Of a stretch of 64,000 nucleotides of DNA, positions 43,005-52,645 are shown piece by piece. Position 1 is the first letter of the stretch; each line of letters starts with the position of its first letter. The notes under the pieces were generated by a model that saw nothing but the letters and a program-made list of their open reading frames with translations, did not search any database and was not told the DNA's origin. The stretch is from an uncultured Lachnospiraceae bacterium (GTDB lineage: Bacteria; Bacillota; Clostridia; Lachnospirales; Lachnospiraceae): positions 110,505 to 174,504 of the forward strand of contig CAJURT010000001.1 of NCBI GenBank assembly GCA_910588875.1. The letters run 5' to 3'. The position numbers and the translations under genes were made by a program.

Positions 43005-44067
43005 CTACGGCCTCCTCGTCCTCTGAAGCAGGTTTGTTCATGATCTGGATATCGAAGGGATCCACATGGATGCCCACCTCCTTGCCGACAGGGCAGAGAT
43101 CCGTGCTGTGGACCAGCCATTCAAAGCCGTCAGGGGTTGTCACTTCCATCTCATAGTGGACACCCTTGAAAATCAGGTGGGTGCATACGCCGGTAAGGGT
43201 GCCGGCCGATGGGTCTACCAGGTCGATATCCTCAGGCCGGATTACCACATCCACCGGGCGGTTATTGCCGAAGCCCTTGTCCACGCAGGCAAACCGGGCG
43301 CCGAAGATCTCCACCAGTTCATCCCGGATCATGATGCCGGGGACGATGTTGCTCTCCCCGATGAAGTCTGCCACAAAGGCATTTTCCGGCTCATTGTAAA
43401 TCTGTTCGGGGGTACCCATCTGCTGGATATAGCCCTGGTTCATGACCACAATCGTGTCAGACATGGTCAGGGCCTCCTCCTGGTCGTGGGTCACATAGAT
43501 GAAGGTAATGCCGAGTTCGTTTTTCAGGCGGATCAGTTCATACTGCATGTCCTGCCGCAGCTTTAAGTCAAGGGCGCCTAACGGCTCATCCAGGAGCAGT
43601 ACCCGGGGTTCGTTGACTATGGCGCGGGCAATGGCAATCCGCTGCTGCTGGCCGCCGCTTAGGGAACTTACCGAGCGGTTTTCGTAGCCGTCTAAATTCA
43701 CCAGTTTTAGGGCATACTTGATCTTGTCCTGGATATAGGACTTGGATTTGCCTTTGATTTTCAGCCCGAAGGCAATATTTTCCGCAATGTTCATGTGGGA
43801 AAACAGGGCATATTTCTGGAATACGGTGTTCAGCTGGCGTTTGTTGGGGGGCAGCTTGCTGATGTCCTCACCGTCAAAAACCACCTGGCCCTGGTCCGCT
43901 GTCTCAAAGCCTCCGATGATCCGGAGGGTAGTGGTTTTGCCGCAGCCGCTTGGGCCCAGCAGGGTCACGAAGGTATTCTCTGCCACGGAAAGGTTCAGAT
44001 CATCCAGCACGACAGTGCCGTCAAAGCTTTTGGTAATATGCTTCAAATCAATCAAAGGCTGGCTCAT
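42991..44067 (-). CDS. potA: Spermidine/putrescine ABC transporter ATPase
   Basis: 358 residues: ABC domain with Walker A GPSGCGKTT, signature LSGGQQQRIAIARA, Walker B VLLLDEPLGALD and H-loop VTHDQEEAL, then a TOBE-type C-terminal domain (VDVVIRPEDIDLV). It powers PotBC. It follows the XRE-cupin regulator by 51 bases. Confidence 0.95.
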   Translation of the reverse strand: MSQPLIDLKHITKSFDGTVVLDDLNLSVAENTFVTLLGPSGCGKTTTLRIIGGFETADQGQVVFDGEDISKLPPNKRQLNTVFQKYALFSHMNIAENIAFGLKIKGKSKSYIQDKIKYALKLVNLDGYENRSVSSLSGGQQQRIAIARAIVNEPRVLLLDEPLGALDLKLRQDMQYELIRLKNELGITFIYVTHDQEEALTMSDTIVVMNQGYIQQMGTPEQIYNEPENAFVADFIGESNIVPGIMIRDELVEIFGARFACVDKGFGNNRPVDVVIRPEDIDLVDPSAGTLTGVCTHLIFKGVHYEMEVTTPDGFEWLVHSTDLCPVGKEVGIHVDPFDIQIMNKPASEDEEAVGVNE

Positions 44068-44118
44068 AGTATGGTTCCTCCTGCGTATTCACAATCCGGA
44101 AGAAAATCAAATTCCGGC

Positions 44119-44652
44119 TTAAAAGCTTGGCGGTGAGCTGACCCACAAAAGGACGGCGCCCGCTTTGCTGGATAGATAATGTTTTTTGTCCGGGGCAAAA
44201 TAAAAGGATTCCCCTTTTTTTGCCCGGAATACCTGTTTCCCAATGTGGATGGTGACAGAGCCGTGGAGCACATAGCCAAATTCTTCCCCTTCATGGGGGT
44301 TGTCCGGATAGGTCTCTCCCCCGGCCTCTAAGGTCAGAAGGATGGGTTCCATCACATTTTTCTGGGCATTGGGAATGATCCACTTGATTTCGTTTTTCAG
44401 TTCCGGGTCATATTTTTCAAAATAGTCCGCTTTGCCGAATACAATCTGCTCTTCGGGGCTTTCATAAAAAAACTCGCCCAAGGTCGTGCCCAGGCACTGA
44501 AGAATATCTGTCAGGGTCGCGATCGAGGGAGAAGTCAGGTTCCGTTCCAGCTGGGAGATAAATCCCTTGGACAGCTCGGAGCGGTCGGCCAGTTCTTCCT
44601 GGGTGAGTCCCTTCTGCACCCGGAGTTCCTTGAGTTTTAAACCGATATCCAT
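44119..44652 (-). CDS. XRE-family regulator with cupin domain (PuuR-like)
   Basis: 177 residues. The N-terminal helix-turn-helix (LKELRVQKGLTQEELADRS, SKGFISQLERN) is followed by a C-terminal cupin (EEFGYVLHGSVTIHIG). Regulators of this build commonly control polyamine genes, and it is the first gene of the pot operon. Two related imperfect palindromes, at 44755-44770 and 44793-44809, lie upstream and are candidate operators for autoregulation. Confidence 0.9.
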   Translation of the reverse strand: MDIGLKLKELRVQKGLTQEELADRSELSKGFISQLERNLTSPSIATLTDILQCLGTTLGEFFYESPEEQIVFGKADYFEKYDPELKNEIKWIIPNAQKNVMEPILLTLEAGGETYPDNPHEGEEFGYVLHGSVTIHIGKQVFRAKKGESFYFAPDKKHYLSSKAGAVLLWVSSPPSF

Positions 44653-44754
44653 GTGTTGCCTCCCGTCTTATCCGGTGCCCTCCCCGGCAAGCCAAAACAC
44701 CCGCAATACTTCTCGGCAGCGGCGCTTTTTGCCGGAGGGAACACTAACCATAAA

Positions 44755-44809
44755 GTTTACAAATACTAACTGACTGTGAAAATAAGTAAAAAGTTTAGTA
44801 ATAATAAAC
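44755..44809. promoter_or_regulatory. Candidate operator pair upstream of the pot regulator
   Basis: GTTTACAAATACTAAC (44755-44770) and GTTTAGTAATAATAAAC (44793-44809) share GTTTA at one end and a TAAC/AAAC-type inverted end. They lie in the AT-rich region 100-160 bases before the regulator gene. Function as XRE binding sites is inferred. Confidence 0.35.
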
Positions 44810-44993
44810 AGACAGCAATTACCATTATACAGAAAAATATTTGCATGTCAATACATTGTGAATGGATTTTTTCAGAAATATGTGGTATGATGGGGATAGT
44901 CCAGTTTAGCCCGGGGAAATCTGCCTTAGGGAGACCGGCGGACGTGGTTTTCCGAGGTGCGGGCGGGAGTAACGGCATGAGGAGGAGTAAGTT

Positions 44994-46046
44994 ATGGCAA
45001 AGTATATGGCATATGTAGGGTCTTATTCCTACACAGGTAAGGCAAAGGGAATTACGGTTTACGATGTAGATGTGGAACATGGGAAGTTTGAGAAACGCTG
45101 CGAGGTGGAGGTGGACAACTCTTCCTATGTGATTGCCTCCAAGAATGGGGACACTTTATACTCCATTGCGGATGAAGGCGTGGTGGCATTCCGGATTCTC
45201 CAGAATGGAAGCCTTTCCCGTTTAAACAGTGCGAAGATCAATGGCATGAGAGGATGCCACCTGTCCACGGATACAGGGGATAAGTATATATTTGTTTCCG
45301 GCTACCATGATGGCAAGACTACGGTTCTGCGCCTGCGCAGGGATGGCGGCGTGGGAGAGATCGTAGATGGTGTGTTCCATAAAGGCCTGGGAAGTGTGGC
45401 TGAGAGGAATTTCCGCCCCCATATTACCTGTACCCGCAGGACGCCGGACCATAAGTATGTGATGACAGCAGATTCCGGCATGGACCAGGTGCAGATATAC
45501 CGTTTCAATGAGAAAGAGGAGCGCCTGGTGCAGGTGGATGCGATCCGCTGCGAACTGGAGTCAGCTCCCCGGCATTTCCGGTTCAGCGCCGACGGCAAAT
45601 TTATCTACCTGATGTATGAGCAGAAAAATGTTATCGACGTGTTTACCTATGAGGGCAAGGACCGTGTACCGGCAATTGAGAAGATTCAGACGATATCCAC
45701 AATGGGGCCGAAGCATAAGCAGATTGCCTCGGCGTGCTGTATGCGTTTTTCGGAGGATCAGCAGTACATGTACTGCGGCAATGCAGGGGATGAGACGGTG
45801 TCCATCTTTAAGAGGAATGCAGAGACGGGGATGCTGGAACTGATTTGCAGCCTTCCTCCCAGCGGCGAGTATCCAAAGGACATCGCGGTATTCCCGGACA
45901 ATAAGCATATTGCAGTGATGAACCATGAGAGCGGGAATATCACCTTCTTTGCCGTGGATTATGAGAAGGGCTTGATGGTAATGTGTGCAAAGGAACTGAA
46001 ATGCAACCAGCCAAACTGCTGTGCGATTGTACGGGTGGCCCCGTAA
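44994..46046 (+). CDS. Lactonase-family beta-propeller (6-phosphogluconolactonase-like)
   Basis: 350 residues of repeated propeller blades (YVGSYSYTGKAKGITVYDVD, RHFRFSADGKFIYLMYEQ, YPKDIAVFPDNKHIAVMNHESG) matching the YbhE/Pgl lactonase family. It may hydrolyse 6-phosphogluconolactone, but other lactones are possible because no other pentose-pathway dehydrogenase gene is adjacent. GGAGG stands before the start. Confidence 0.82.
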   Translation: MAKYMAYVGSYSYTGKAKGITVYDVDVEHGKFEKRCEVEVDNSSYVIASKNGDTLYSIADEGVVAFRILQNGSLSRLNSAKINGMRGCHLSTDTGDKYIFVSGYHDGKTTVLRLRRDGGVGEIVDGVFHKGLGSVAERNFRPHITCTRRTPDHKYVMTADSGMDQVQIYRFNEKEERLVQVDAIRCELESAPRHFRFSADGKFIYLMYEQKNVIDVFTYEGKDRVPAIEKIQTISTMGPKHKQIASACCMRFSEDQQYMYCGNAGDETVSIFKRNAETGMLELICSLPPSGEYPKDIAVFPDNKHIAVMNHESGNITFFAVDYEKGLMVMCAKELKCNQPNCCAIVRVAP

Positions 46047-46105
46047 GGATTGACTCAGCAGGAACTTGGGAGAGGACGTTTTCGGGCAGAAGGGATGAAT
46101 AAGGG

Positions 46106-46141
46106 ATCCGGCAGGGCGCACAGGGCTGCGTTTTGCCGGAT
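46106..46141 (+). terminator. Hairpin after the lactonase gene
   Basis: ATCCGGCA pairs with TGCCGGAT, with inner GCGCA/TGCG pairing, followed by an AT-rich stretch. Weak terminator. Confidence 0.5.
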
Positions 46142-46223
46142 TATAGATTATTATCTGACAAGGCATACCGGCGGGATGCTTTGGACGTAGGGCATTGAAT
46201 GAATAAGACAGGCAGGAGGGATT

Positions 46224-47300
46224 ATGGCGGGATCGGTTTTGGGAACCATATTTCGGGTCATGACATGGGGGGAGTCCCACGGGAAAGGTATCGGCGTGAC
46301 AATCGATGGCTGCCCGGCGGGGCTTTCTTTGCAAGAGGAGGATATTCAGCAGTACCTGAACCGGAGGAAACCGGGGCAGAGCCGCTTAACCACAGGGCGG
46401 CAGGAGGGGGATCAGGTTGAGATCCTGTCAGGGGTCTTTGAAGGGAAAACAACAGGGACACCGATTGCCCTGGCTGTGAGGAACCTTGACCAGAGATCCA
46501 GGGATTACCGGGCGATTATGGACGTATACCGGCCAGGGCATGCAGACTATTGTTTTGATGCCAAATATGGGTTCCGGGATTACCGGGGCGGCGGCCGTTC
46601 TTCGGGGAGGGAGACGGCCGGCAGGGTGGCAGCAGGTGCAGTGGCGTGCCGTTTGCTGGCTCATTATGGAATCCGTGTGGACGCCTATACGAAGAGCATC
46701 GGGAGGATTGAGGCAGACCCCGGGCGGTTTGATTTGGCAGAACGGGAGAACAACCGGCTATATATGCCGGATGCCGTGGCAGCAGCGGAGGCAGAAGCAT
46801 ATGTGGAGGAATTGATCCGGGAGCAGGATTCTTGCGGGGGCATAGTGGAATGCAGGATCAGAGGGCTTCCCGCCGGTGTGGGGGAGCCGGTTTTTGATAA
46901 GCTGGATGCCTGCCTGGCAAAGGCAGTCATGTCCGTCGGGGCAGTAAAAGGGGTTGAGATAGGGGATGGTTTTGCGGCTGCCAGGAGCAGGGGCTCTGAA
47001 AATAATGATGCATTTTACCGGGGGGCGGACGGTACAGTCCGTAAGAAAACCAACCATTCAGGAGGGATCCTGGGTGGCATCAGTGACGGGGATGATATCA
47101 TTCTGCGGGCAGCATTTAAGCCGACCCCATCCATTGCACGGCAGCAGCAGACAGTCAACCGTGCAGGGGAGGATGTGGAGATAGAGGTTAAGGGACGGCA
47201 TGACCCGGTAGTGGTGCCGCGGGCGGTAGTAGTGGTGGAAGCAATGGCTGCGCTTACCGTGGCGGACCTTTTGCTGATGGGGCGCTGTGCAAAACTGTAG
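46224..47300 (+). CDS. aroC: Chorismate synthase
   Basis: 358 residues with the family signatures GESHGKGIGVTIDGCPAG, FRDYRGGGRSSGRETAGRVAAGA and RHDPVVVPRAVVVVEAMAA. It converts EPSP to chorismate using reduced FMN. AGGAGGGATT precedes ATG 46224. rpiB follows by 32 bases. Confidence 0.96.
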   Translation: MAGSVLGTIFRVMTWGESHGKGIGVTIDGCPAGLSLQEEDIQQYLNRRKPGQSRLTTGRQEGDQVEILSGVFEGKTTGTPIALAVRNLDQRSRDYRAIMDVYRPGHADYCFDAKYGFRDYRGGGRSSGRETAGRVAAGAVACRLLAHYGIRVDAYTKSIGRIEADPGRFDLAERENNRLYMPDAVAAAEAEAYVEELIREQDSCGGIVECRIRGLPAGVGEPVFDKLDACLAKAVMSVGAVKGVEIGDGFAAARSRGSENNDAFYRGADGTVRKKTNHSGGILGGISDGDDIILRAAFKPTPSIARQQQTVNRAGEDVEIEVKGRHDPVVVPRAVVVVEAMAALTVADLLLMGRCAKL

Positions 47301-47332
47301 GGATTCTGGTTTCACGGGAAAAGGAGGCTAAT

Positions 47333-47773
47333 GTGAAAATAGCAATAGGAAATGACCATTCTGCAGTGGATATGAAGAAGGTGATCCTGGAGTATCTGGA
47401 GTCTAAGGGGTATGAGGTGGCGGACTTGGGGACGGATTCCCATGAAAGCTGTGATTATCCATTGTATGGGGAGAAGGTGGGGCGTGCCGTGGCCTCCGGC
47501 GAGGCAGATTATGGCATTGCGATCTGCGGGACCGGCATCGGTATCGGAATTGCGGCCGGCAAGGTGAAGGGGATCCGGGTCTGTACCTGCAGCGAACCCT
47601 ACAGCGCCCGCTTGTCACGGATGCACAATAATACGAATGTCCTGACATTCGGCGCCCGGGTGGTAGGCACCGAGATGGCGAAAATGATTGTGGATGAATG
47701 GCTGGAAAATGCCTATGAGGGCGGACGCCATGAACGGCGGGTAACACAGCTGATGGAGATCGAAAAGCGGTGA
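47333..47773 (+). CDS. rpiB: Ribose-5-phosphate isomerase B
   Basis: 146 residues, RpiB/LacAB fold with IGNDHSAVDMKK, the catalytic Cys in AICGTGIGIGIAAGKVKGIR, and the HNNTNVLTFGARV motif. Interconverts ribose-5-P and ribulose-5-P. It starts at GTG 47333 with AAGGAGG upstream (the nearby ATG reads straight into a stop). Confidence 0.94.
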   Translation: MKIAIGNDHSAVDMKKVILEYLESKGYEVADLGTDSHESCDYPLYGEKVGRAVASGEADYGIAICGTGIGIGIAAGKVKGIRVCTCSEPYSARLSRMHNNTNVLTFGARVVGTEMAKMIVDEWLENAYEGGRHERRVTQLMEIEKR

Positions 47774-47791
47774 ACTGCAGGCTGAGACGAC

Positions 47792-47848
47792 AAAAAGCAC
47801 GGGCAAGGAGGAAACTGCCAAGACAGAGCCTCCCCTGCCGGTGCTTTT
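47792..47848. terminator. Bidirectional terminator between rpiB and asnA
   Basis: AAAAGCAC and GTGCTTTT arms extended inwards by GGGCAAGGAGG/CCTCCCCTGCC with a bulge; A- and T-runs at the two ends. Confidence 0.75.
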
Positions 47849-47859
47849 GCTTTCCCTGT

Positions 47860-48867
47860 TTACAGAAGGATAATGTGGTTTTCCCGGCATGTCTGACGCA
47901 TGTCTGCAGGCCACAGGCTGGCCTGCACCTCCCCGATATGGGCACGGTTTAAAAGCAGCATGCACAGGCGGGACTGGCCAATACCGCCGCCAATGGTATA
48001 GGGAAGTTGGCCGGCAAGCAGCATTTTGTGGTAGGGCAGTTCCCGGCGGTCGTTGCAGCCGGCCTTGTTCAGCTGTTCGTCAAGAGATTTTTCATCGACC
48101 CGGATGCCCATGCTGGAGATCTCCAGGGCACAGCCCAGCAGGTCATACCAAAACAGGATATCTCCGTTTAATTGCCAGTCGTCATAGTCCGGCGCCCTGC
48201 CGTCATGGGGTTTGCCGTTTTTCAGGTTTTCCCCGATTTTCATTAAAAACACACAGCCATGTTCACGGGTGATCAGGTTTTCCCGTTCTTTAGGGGTCTT
48301 ATCCGGATAGCGTTCCTCCAGTTCCTCGGAAGTGACAAACACGATATCTTTTGGCAGATGTTTGACTGCTTCCGGATATTTGTACCATACCTCGTGCTGC
48401 ATATGTTTGATAATTTTGAAGATGGTGCGCACGGTTTCTTTCAGGGTTTCCGTATTTCGCTGTTCTTTGGTGATAACTTTTTCCCAGTCCCACTGGTCAA
48501 CGTAGCAGGAATGGAGGTTATCCAGTTCTTCGTCACGCCGGATTGCGTTCATATTGGTATATAGACCTTCCCCTGGCTGGAAGCCATATTCTTTTAATGC
48601 CATGCGCTTCCACTTGGCAAGGGATTGGACGACCTCGATATTTTCCCCGGGGAAGGCGTGCATGTCAAAACCTACCGGGCGTTCGATGCCGTTTAGGTTA
48701 TCATTGAGGCCGCTTGACTGTTCGACGAACAGGGGGGCAGAGATCCGCTCAAGGTGCATCTCACGGCCAAACTCCTTCTGGAAAGTGTCACGGATGTATT
48801 TGATGGCCTCCTGGGTCTCGCGGACCGTCAGATGGGGGTCATAATTTTGGGGTATGATCAGTCCCAT
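47860..48867 (-). CDS. asnA: Aspartate-ammonia ligase (asparagine synthetase A)
   Basis: 335 residues of the class II synthetase fold: DTFQKEFGREMHLERISAPLF, RPVGFDMHAFPGENIEVVQSLAKWKR, and a C-terminal GGGIGQSRLCMLLLNRAHIGEVQ. Makes asparagine from aspartate, ammonia and ATP. GGGAGGAACTACAT precedes the start. Confidence 0.96.
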   Translation of the reverse strand: MGLIIPQNYDPHLTVRETQEAIKYIRDTFQKEFGREMHLERISAPLFVEQSSGLNDNLNGIERPVGFDMHAFPGENIEVVQSLAKWKRMALKEYGFQPGEGLYTNMNAIRRDEELDNLHSCYVDQWDWEKVITKEQRNTETLKETVRTIFKIIKHMQHEVWYKYPEAVKHLPKDIVFVTSEELEERYPDKTPKERENLITREHGCVFLMKIGENLKNGKPHDGRAPDYDDWQLNGDILFWYDLLGCALEISSMGIRVDEKSLDEQLNKAGCNDRRELPYHKMLLAGQLPYTIGGGIGQSRLCMLLLNRAHIGEVQASLWPADMRQTCRENHIILL

Positions 48868-48950
48868 ATGTAGTTCCTCCCAAATTTCCTTTAGAATAAT
48901 TTATCCTGCCTATCGTAACATTATTCTGGTAAATATACAAGAACAATTTA

Positions 48951-48992
48951 CCCTCAGAGGGCAGGAGTAAGCATTTTCCTGCCTTCTGAGGG
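48951..48992 (-). terminator. Hairpin after the DUF4397 gene
   Basis: 16-base arms (48951-48966 with 48977-48992) pair with one non-canonical position; on the reverse strand only a weak T-rich tail follows. Confidence 0.5.
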
Positions 48993-49024
48993 CATTGTGG
49001 CACCGGGAGGGACGGGTGGTTGGC

Positions 49025-49663
49025 TTAGCCGCGGCGGTCTTCCACCAGGAAGGTCTGGATCGCATCGGAGGAGGGATTCCAGTTCATAAGGTAAAGGGTA
49101 TAAATCCGGTTGGCATTTAAGCTGACAGGGACGGAAAGCAGGGTGTTGCCAGGATTCTGGGGCCTGCTGATGCGGGCGGTATAATTTCCGGCAGTAACGC
49201 GGCTGAAAGAGGTCACATCCCTAAACGGAACAGAAGAAAATACCAGGTTGCTAAGGCCGACGTTAATCGGGCCGCTATAATAGGCCAGGTTTGCCACCCG
49301 GATACAGGCGCTGAAGGAATTGGTGGCACATGCGGCATCAGAGATTGCCATCACGTCCAGGCCGGAGGCAGCATTTATGATGGCGATGGTTGTCATGCCG
49401 TCACCGATGTAAACAGGCTTTTGCAGATAAATGTATCCGTTGGAGCCGGAAAGGGTGACCGTCTGGTATCCCTGGTTTATCTGGCTATAGCGGGTGATAG
49501 AGCCCTGGTCGAGGCTGGTTGCCATGTTGGTGTTGCCAATGCTGACGGAAAAAGGGTTATAATTGACAGCTGCATTCAGGACACGGACGCCTGCCGGGAT
49601 CCACTGGTTAAAATTGCAGAATCGGCAGTTGCTGCCTGCCTGTGGGAGTAAAACATCATTCAT
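49025..49663 (-). CDS. DUF4397-domain protein
   Basis: 212 residues, all-beta with the DUF4397 character (VRVLNAAVNYNPFSVSIGN, IRVANLAYYSGPINVGLSN, TAGNYTARISRP). No clear signal peptide. The N-terminus has a CxxC (NCRFCNF). Homologous proteins are surface or spore-associated; here no function can be assigned. CTTGAGAGGACT precedes the start. Confidence 0.8.
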   Translation of the reverse strand: MNDVLLPQAGSNCRFCNFNQWIPAGVRVLNAAVNYNPFSVSIGNTNMATSLDQGSITRYSQINQGYQTVTLSGSNGYIYLQKPVYIGDGMTTIAIINAASGLDVMAISDAACATNSFSACIRVANLAYYSGPINVGLSNLVFSSVPFRDVTSFSRVTAGNYTARISRPQNPGNTLLSVPVSLNANRIYTLYLMNWNPSSDAIQTFLVEDRRG

Positions 49664-49749
49664 AGGAAAGTCCTCTCAAGGGTTAAATTATAGTGTATGA
49701 TATTCTGTGGGATTTGCTGTGTGTGCCAATCCTTTTGGGAAAAAAGTTA

Positions 49750-49792
49750 TTAGCACTCACCTATTGACATTGCTAACAACATGTGTTATAGT
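49750..49792 (+). promoter_or_regulatory. clpB promoter overlapped by a CIRCE-like operator
   Basis: TTGACA (49764-49769), 17-base spacer and TATAGT (49787-49792) form the promoter. Overlapping its -35, TTAGCACTC-N9-CATTGCTAA (49750-49776) has a perfect left half and 7 of 9 right-half bases of the HrcA-binding CIRCE element. Heat-shock repression by HrcA is inferred. Confidence 0.7.
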
Positions 49793-49848
49793 TCGGATAG
49801 AACAAAGAAGGCAACAGTATTCCGGAGTGCCGGGAGGGAGGTACATTT

Positions 49849-52440
49849 ATGAATATAAATAAGTTTACACAAAAATCAATGGAGGCGGTCCAGAACTGCG
49901 AAAAGCTGGCTTATGAATATGGCAACCAGCAGATTGAACAGGAGCATTTATTTTATAGCCTGCTAACCCTGGATGACAGCCTGATATTAAAGCTGCTGAC
50001 CAAGATGGGAATCGGGAAGGAAGGGATCCTGAATGAGGCAGAGCAGCAGCTTGCAGGCCTGCCTAAGGTTAGCGGAAGCGGCCAGGTATACATCAGCGGG
50101 GATCTGAATAAAGTGCTGATCAATGCGGAGGATGAATCCAGGGCTATGGGGGATGAATATGTCTCGGTGGAACATATTTTTCTTTCCATGATAAAGCATG
50201 CAGGCCGGAGGATGAAGGAACTCTTTCGGCAGTATGGCATCAGCCGGGACAGCTTTTTGCAGGCATTGTCCACTGTGCGGGGAAACCAGAGGGTGGTCAG
50301 TGACAACCCGGAGGCAACGTATGACACACTGGAGAAATATGGCTATGACCTGGTGGAACGGGCGAAGGACCAGAAACTGGATCCGGTGATTGGCCGGGAT
50401 GGGGAGATCCGGAATGTGGTTCAGATATTATCGAGGAAGACCAAGAATAATCCCGTGCTGATCGGGGAGCCGGGGGTTGGCAAGACGGCGGTAGTGGAAG
50501 GGCTGGCGCAAAGGATTGTCCGGGGAGATGTGCCGGAGGCTCTGAAGGACCGCAAGCTGTTTGCCCTTGATATGGGAGCATTGGTAGCGGGTGCCAAGTA
50601 CCGGGGAGAATTCGAGGAGAGGCTGAAGGCGGTTCTTGAGGAGGTAAAAAAGAGTGACGGGCAGATCATCCTCTTTATTGATGAACTCCACACAATTGTG
50701 GGTGCAGGCAAGACGGAAGGATCCATGGATGCGGGGAACTTGTTAAAGCCGATGCTGGCCAGAGGCGAACTGCATTGTATCGGCGCCACCACCCTTGATG
50801 AATACCGCAAATATATCGAGAAGGATGCTGCCCTGGAAAGGAGATTCCAGCCGGTAGTGGTGGATCAGCCTACTGTGGAGGACACGATCTCTATCCTCAG
50901 GGGAATCAAAGACAGGTATGAGGTATTCCATGGGGTCAAAATTACGGATTCAGCCCTGGTGGCAGCAGCCACCCTGTCTGACCGTTATATTACGGACCGG
51001 TTTCTTCCGGACAAGGCGATTGATTTAGTGGATGAGGCATGTGCCCTGATAAAGACAGAACTGGATTCGATGCCGTCAGAACTGGATGAACTTTCCCGGA
51101 GGATTATGCAGCTGGAGATTGAGGAGACGGCGCTGAAAAAGGAGACAGACCACTTAAGCCAGGAACGTCTGCAGGATCTGCAGAAAAATCTGGCAGAACT
51201 GCATGATGAGTTTGCCAGCCGCAAGGCGCAGTGGGAGAATGAAAAGGCATCCGTAGATAAGCTGTCTGCCCTCAGGGAGGAGATTGAGCAGGTGGGGCGG
51301 GATATCGCCCAGGCACAGCAGCAGTATGACCTCAACAAGGCGGCAGAACTTCAGTATGGCAGGCTGCCGCAGCTAAAGAAAGAACTGGCGGCTGCTGAGG
51401 AACAGGTGAAAAGCCAGGACCTGAGTTTGGTGCGGGAGAGCGTCAGTGACGATGAGATTGCCCGGATTATTTCCCGCTGGACGGGTATCCCGGTAAGCAA
51501 ACTCAACGAAAGTGAGAGAAGCAAGATCCTTCATCTGGATGAGGTGCTGCATAAACGTGTGGTTGGCCAGGATGAGGGTGTGGAAAAGGTGACGGAGGCA
51601 ATTCTCCGGTCAAAAGCCGGAATCAAGGATCCCAGCAAGCCGATAGGCTCCTTCCTGTTTTTGGGGCCTACGGGCGTCGGCAAGACGGAGTTGGCAAAAG
51701 CCCTGGCAGAGGCATTGTTTGACGACGAGAATAACATGGTGCGGATTGATATGAGTGAGTATATGGAAAAGCACTCTGTAGCGCGCCTGATCGGGGCGCC
51801 CCCAGGATATGTGGGATATGACGAGGGGGGACAGCTGACAGAAGCGGTAAGGCGTAAGCCCTATTCCGTGGTACTGTTTGATGAGGTGGAAAAGGCGCAT
51901 CCGGATGTATTCAATGTGCTTCTGCAAGTGCTGGATGACGGGCGGATCACCGATTCTGCCGGGAAAACGGTGGACTTTAAAAATACGATCCTGATTATGA
52001 CATCTAACATCGGTTCCCAGTATCTGCTTGAGGGAATCGGGGAGGATGGGTCGATCCGGCAGGAGGCCGGGCAGATGGTGCTGGCGGATCTGCGGAACCA
52101 TTTCCGGCCAGAGTTTTTGAACCGTCTGGATGAGACGATTCTGTTTAAGCCTTTGACGAAGGACAATATCAGCCATATTGTGGATTTGATGGTGGCAGAT
52201 GTGAACCGCAGGCTGGAGGATAAAGAACTTCGGGTGGAACTGACCGGGCAGGCGAAGGACTATATTACAGAAAACGGCTATGACCCGGCTTACGGCGCCC
52301 GGCCGCTGCGCAGGTACCTGCAGAAGCATGTGGAGACGCTGGCAGCCAGGATCATCCTTCAGGGGGATATCCGTCAGGGGCAGGCAATTGTGGTTGATGT
52401 GGCAACCGACGGCAGCCGGTTGATTGCGTTTGCGGAATGA
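49849..52440 (+). CDS. clpB: ATP-dependent disaggregase chaperone ClpB
   Basis: 863 residues: double N-domain repeat (FTQKSMEAVQNCEKLA, EHLFYSLLTLDD), AAA1 with Walker A GEPGVGKTAVVEG, the coiled-coil middle domain (~400-530) that distinguishes ClpB from ClpC, and AAA2 with GPTGVGKTELAKALAEALF. It rescues aggregated proteins with DnaK. GGGAGG precedes the start. A perfect 29-bp hairpin follows the stop. Confidence 0.97.
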   Translation: MNINKFTQKSMEAVQNCEKLAYEYGNQQIEQEHLFYSLLTLDDSLILKLLTKMGIGKEGILNEAEQQLAGLPKVSGSGQVYISGDLNKVLINAEDESRAMGDEYVSVEHIFLSMIKHAGRRMKELFRQYGISRDSFLQALSTVRGNQRVVSDNPEATYDTLEKYGYDLVERAKDQKLDPVIGRDGEIRNVVQILSRKTKNNPVLIGEPGVGKTAVVEGLAQRIVRGDVPEALKDRKLFALDMGALVAGAKYRGEFEERLKAVLEEVKKSDGQIILFIDELHTIVGAGKTEGSMDAGNLLKPMLARGELHCIGATTLDEYRKYIEKDAALERRFQPVVVDQPTVEDTISILRGIKDRYEVFHGVKITDSALVAAATLSDRYITDRFLPDKAIDLVDEACALIKTELDSMPSELDELSRRIMQLEIEETALKKETDHLSQERLQDLQKNLAELHDEFASRKAQWENEKASVDKLSALREEIEQVGRDIAQAQQQYDLNKAAELQYGRLPQLKKELAAAEEQVKSQDLSLVRESVSDDEIARIISRWTGIPVSKLNESERSKILHLDEVLHKRVVGQDEGVEKVTEAILRSKAGIKDPSKPIGSFLFLGPTGVGKTELAKALAEALFDDENNMVRIDMSEYMEKHSVARLIGAPPGYVGYDEGGQLTEAVRRKPYSVVLFDEVEKAHPDVFNVLLQVLDDGRITDSAGKTVDFKNTILIMTSNIGSQYLLEGIGEDGSIRQEAGQMVLADLRNHFRPEFLNRLDETILFKPLTKDNISHIVDLMVADVNRRLEDKELRVELTGQAKDYITENGYDPAYGARPLRRYLQKHVETLAARIILQGDIRQGQAIVVDVATDGSRLIAFAE

Positions 52441-52448
52441 GAGGTACG

Positions 52449-52511
52449 CCAAGGGAACCGATAAGGGCGGGCAAGCCGGAGGGGCTTGCCCGCCCTTATC
52501 GGTTCCCTTGG
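52449..52511. repeat. Hairpin element, copy C (stem only, no inner module)
   Basis: Perfect 29-bp stem (52449-52477 with 52483-52511) around the 5-base loop GGAGG, beginning 9 bases after the clpB stop. It has the same left flank GGTACGCC and a related right flank (GGCTGGTTGTGG) as the two large elements, but no 155-bp module. No T-run follows, so it is not a standard terminator. Confidence 0.85.
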
Positions 52512-52645
52512 CTGGTTGTGGTATGGGGGCAGGGAGAGGAAATGGGATCGGGGAAATTTGTCATGGTAAAAAGAGGGGAAGTGTAGTAGAATAGAGGAAC
52601 GTGGGGATTGGCCATGAAGTATGGGAAGGATAGGGAGAAAATGAA

